From Desulforapulum autotrophicum (GTDB taxonomy: Bacteria > Desulfobacterota > Desulfobacteria > Desulfobacterales > Desulfolunaceae): a DNA stretch of 64,000 bases. This document shows, in pieces, positions 61,850-64,000 of this stretch; the stretch's first letter is position 1, and every line of letters begins with the position of its first letter. Where the stretch lies: the NCBI GenBank assembly GCA_020723285.1, contig DYJE01000013.1, positions 49,501 through 113,500 on the forward strand, written 5' to 3'. The notes under the pieces are model-generated. The model ran no database searches, was not told the DNA's origin, and was given only the letters and a program-made list of their open reading frames with translations. The position numbers were made by a program, and so were the translations under genes.

Positions 61850-63295
61850 ATGACGAACAGCCAAGACAAACGACACCTTTTGAAAAAACTTCCCGGCGTG
61901 GACCGGATGCTGATCCTTGTTTCGGGCGTGCCCGATGCTTCGGATGTTCCGCGTACCGTGGTTACCGAATCCATCCGGCAGACCATCGACCGGCTTCGGA
62001 AAGCCGTGCTTGAAAATCAGGCCGGTATCGGTGAAGACGATTTCGAAGAAGCGGCCCTGATCCACCATGTCATGAATGAAATCGGCCGCCGTATGAATCC
62101 CCGGCTCCGCCGGACCATCAACGCCACCGGCGTGGTGATTCACACCAACCTGGGCCGGTCCCTTCTGTGCGATGACGCCATGGACAACGTCCGGCTGATC
62201 AGCGGAAAATATTCCAACCTGGAGTTCGACCTCGACACCGGCAAAAGGGGTCTGCGCTACAGTGCCGTGGAGGAACTTCTGTGCAGTCTCTGCGGGTCCG
62301 AAGCGGCCATGGTGGTGAACAACAACGCCGCCGCCGTACTGCTGTGCCTCGACACCCTGGCCAGAAGAAAAGAAGTCATCGTTTCCCGGGGGGAATTGGT
62401 GGAGATCGGCGGTTCGTTCCGCATTCCCGAGGTCATGGAAAAAAGCGGTTGCACCTTAAAGGAAGTGGGCACCACCAACAGAACCCACGCACGAGACTAT
62501 GAAAACGCCGTCCATGACGAAACAGGACTTCTTCTCAAGGTCCACACCAGCAACTACAGCATCGTGGGGTTCACCTCCAGCGTGGATCTGAAGGACATGG
62601 TCAGCCTTGGAAAAAAGTCCGGTATTCCGGTGATGGAGGACCTGGGCAGCGGAACCCTGGTGGATTTTTCAAAATACGGCCTGTCCAAGGAACCCACGGT
62701 TCAGGAATCGGTGGCCGCGGGCTGCGATGTGGTCACGTTCAGCGGGGACAAGCTTCTGGGCGGACCCCAGGCCGGAATCATCGTGGGGACAAAACACTGG
62801 ATTGAAAAAATCCGCAAAAATCCCCTGACCCGCGCCCTGCGCATCGACAAAATGACCCTTGCGGCCCTTGAAAGCACCTTGCGGATTTACAGGGACGAAC
62901 AGGCGGCGGTCCGTGACATTCCCACGTTGAGGATGATCACCATGGGCAAGGAAAAAACGGTGGGGGCGGCCAGGGGCATGGCGGCCCTCATCGCGGCGCT
63001 CGGCGACAGCCGGGTTGAAACCCGTTTCATGGATCTTTCATCCAAGGCGGGCGGCGGCTCTCTGCCTCTGCTTGAACTGCCCAGCACCTGCCTGGGGCTC
63101 ACGATCAAAGGGCTTTCCGCCAACGCCCTGGAGCAGCGGCTCAGATGCGGGACGCCCCATGTCATTGTCCGTATCGAAGACGACACGGTGGTTTTGGATC
63201 CCCGAACCATCCAGGCCGGTGAGCCGGAACTGATCGCACAGCGTATCCGTGATATTCTTCAAGAGATGGGCGACGAACAGAACCATCAAGCGTAA
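61850..63295 (+). CDS. selA: L-seryl-tRNA(Sec) selenium transferase
   Basis: About 481 residues. It converts Ser-tRNA(Sec) to Sec-tRNA(Sec) with selenophosphate. PLP-dependent fold with NATGVVIHTNLGRSLL, VVNNNAAAVLLCLD, and the PLP lysine in TFSGDKLLGGPQAG. The N-terminal LLKKLPGVDRML matches the family opening; ATG at 61850 gives the closest length, while ATG at 61832 would add six residues. Selenocysteine use by the organism is therefore expected. selB and selC are not in the window; gmhA lies immediately downstream. Confidence 0.95.
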   Translation: MTNSQDKRHLLKKLPGVDRMLILVSGVPDASDVPRTVVTESIRQTIDRLRKAVLENQAGIGEDDFEEAALIHHVMNEIGRRMNPRLRRTINATGVVIHTNLGRSLLCDDAMDNVRLISGKYSNLEFDLDTGKRGLRYSAVEELLCSLCGSEAAMVVNNNAAAVLLCLDTLARRKEVIVSRGELVEIGGSFRIPEVMEKSGCTLKEVGTTNRTHARDYENAVHDETGLLLKVHTSNYSIVGFTSSVDLKDMVSLGKKSGIPVMEDLGSGTLVDFSKYGLSKEPTVQESVAAGCDVVTFSGDKLLGGPQAGIIVGTKHWIEKIRKNPLTRALRIDKMTLAALESTLRIYRDEQAAVRDIPTLRMITMGKEKTVGAARGMAALIAALGDSRVETRFMDLSSKAGGGSLPLLELPSTCLGLTIKGLSANALEQRLRCGTPHVIVRIEDDTVVLDPRTIQAGEPELIAQRIRDILQEMGDEQNHQA

Positions 63296-63312
63296 TTCAG
63301 GAGGAGCGCATC

Positions 63313-63888
63313 ATGAAAGACCAGATTTTTGCCATTCTTGAAGAAAGCCTTGCCGTCAAGGAAGCCAGTGTGCGGAAAAACGCCGATGTTCTGGTGAAGG
63401 CGGCGGAAACCATGGCCGGTTGCATGACAGCCTTTCACAAGATCCTGATTTTCGGTAACGGGGGGAGCGCGGCGGACGCCCAGCACATCGCCGCCGAATT
63501 CGTGAACCGTTTTCAGATCGAACGGCCTCCCCTGGCGGCCCTGGCCCTCACCACCGACACGTCCATTTTAACCAGCATCGGCAACGATTACAGCTTCGAC
63601 GATATCTTCGACAAACAGGTGGCGGCGTTAGGAAACCCCGGTGACATCGCCTGGGGCATCAGCACCAGCGGCAATTCCCGAAACGTGGTGAAAGCCATGG
63701 AGCGGGCCCGGGAAAAAGGACTCATCACCCTGGGCATGTGCGGAAGAGGCGGAAAAATCGAAGGACTTTCAGACATGCTTCTCACTGTGGATTCTCAGGT
63801 AACGGCACGAATCCAGGAAACCCACATCGTTTACGGGCATATCCTTTGCCATCTGGTGGACCGGATACTTTTTCCTGACCGTTTTTGA
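63313..63888 (+). CDS. gmhA: Phosphoheptose isomerase (sedoheptulose 7-phosphate isomerase)
   Basis: 191 residues. A SIS-domain isomerase making D-glycero-D-manno-heptose 7-phosphate for lipopolysaccharide inner core. Motifs: ILIFGNGGSAADAQHIAAEFVN, SILTSIGNDYSFDDIF, WGISTSGNSRNVVKAM, and QETHIVYGHILCHLVD with the metal and catalytic His. It starts 17 bases after selA behind GGAGGAG, so the two may be co-transcribed. The last gene in the window. Confidence 0.95.
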   Translation: MKDQIFAILEESLAVKEASVRKNADVLVKAAETMAGCMTAFHKILIFGNGGSAADAQHIAAEFVNRFQIERPPLAALALTTDTSILTSIGNDYSFDDIFDKQVAALGNPGDIAWGISTSGNSRNVVKAMERAREKGLITLGMCGRGGKIEGLSDMLLTVDSQVTARIQETHIVYGHILCHLVDRILFPDRF

Positions 63889-63950
63889 TTCATGAGGAAT
63901 CAAACGGTTTTTGGGGAATGACCTGAGTTCAATATGATCATTTGAAACGT

Positions 63951-63980
63951 TGATGGCGTCGTAAAAAGTCCCATATGCGG
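63951..63980 (-). repeat. Dispersed 30-bp repeat, second copy (see 23507-23538)
   Basis: Read on the minus strand CCGCATATGGGAC, T5, ACGACGCCATCA. The copy at 23507-23538 differs only in the length of the T-run (T8, no A) and one base (CTATCA for CCATCA). Here it would not form a terminator hairpin with the flanking bases as well as the first copy. Confidence 0.75.
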
Positions 63981-64000
63981 CGTTATAGTGTTTGGCCAGA

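Noticed and set aside
61850..63295. Search for in-frame UGA selenoprotein genes in the window, prompted by selA
   Set aside because: No gene I could inspect showed an internal UGA with conserved flanks; the apparent split TIR gene is a frame shift, not a UGA read-through.

Overview
The window reads as chromosomal DNA of a sulfate-reducing bacterium of the Desulfobacterota, most likely a marine member of the order Desulfobacterales. The main reason is a complete dsrMKJOP operon for the membrane complex that feeds electrons to dissimilatory sulfite reduction. Supporting signs are high-GC coding DNA, a flavoredoxin-type protein, a long-form acyl-CoA dehydrogenase, selA, C-terminal CFI-box proteins, and a dispersed 30-bp repeat of a kind I associate with this group. 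Genus cannot be decided from the sequence.

Layout. 1-2856 (minus): cell-division genes ftsE, ftsX and an EnvC-like peptidase cut by the window start. 3175-9535: pyrE, then tmRNA (ssrA) beside smpB, the phosphotransferase pair ptsH-ptsI, a FapA/DUF342 protein and a phasin-like small protein. 9886-13461: a lone receiver protein, a ribbon-helix-helix-like protein, a PlsC-type acyltransferase and two secreted proteins. 13595-18591 (minus): dsrM-K-J-O-P, preceded by an RsbRD-N-like gene. 19663-23450: a two-gene cassette of a PHP-SMC-like ATPase and an AlbA_2 protein, a candidate defence system. 23562-25456: uraA and upp for uracil salvage. 25606-29276: long NfeD, short NfeD, flotillin FloA and a small membrane protein. 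29602-36244 and 41633-44807: two halves of a MoxR-type operon (zinc-ribbon/RDD membrane proteins, DUF4129, DUF4350, MoxR; then DUF58, SpoIIM-like, RDD).

The MoxR operon is split by about 5.4 kb (36248-41602). This insert carries a minus-strand operon of a KamA-family radical-SAM aminomutase, a divergent glutamine synthetase and a YitT membrane protein, followed by a vapBC toxin-antitoxin pair. By eye, the aminomutase has the Lys/Asn substitutions that distinguish glutamate 2,3-aminomutase from lysine 2,3-aminomutase, and the synthetase has changes at glutamate-contact positions. Together they suggest synthesis of beta-glutamate and beta-glutamine, which are compatible solutes. This is the most interesting prediction in the window.

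45006-48531 is an accessory region: an orphan HigA-type antitoxin, repeats, a large membrane protein, a DUF4231/SLATT two-TM protein, and a TIR-like (DUF1863/ThsB-like) gene whose two halves are joined across a T7 run. That run forms a U UUU UUU slippery heptamer in the upstream frame. 49293-55124: a MarR regulator with three matching palindromes and a flavoredoxin-like gene, an acyl-CoA dehydrogenase opposite a MerR-TetR fusion regulator, and an outer-membrane protein. 55164-63888: superoxide dismutase, Tex, a secreted GDSL esterase with a CFI-box, pyrF, a CheD-HDOD fusion, selA and gmhA. No rRNA, tRNA or CRISPR array was seen. All alignments and residue matches were made by eye.
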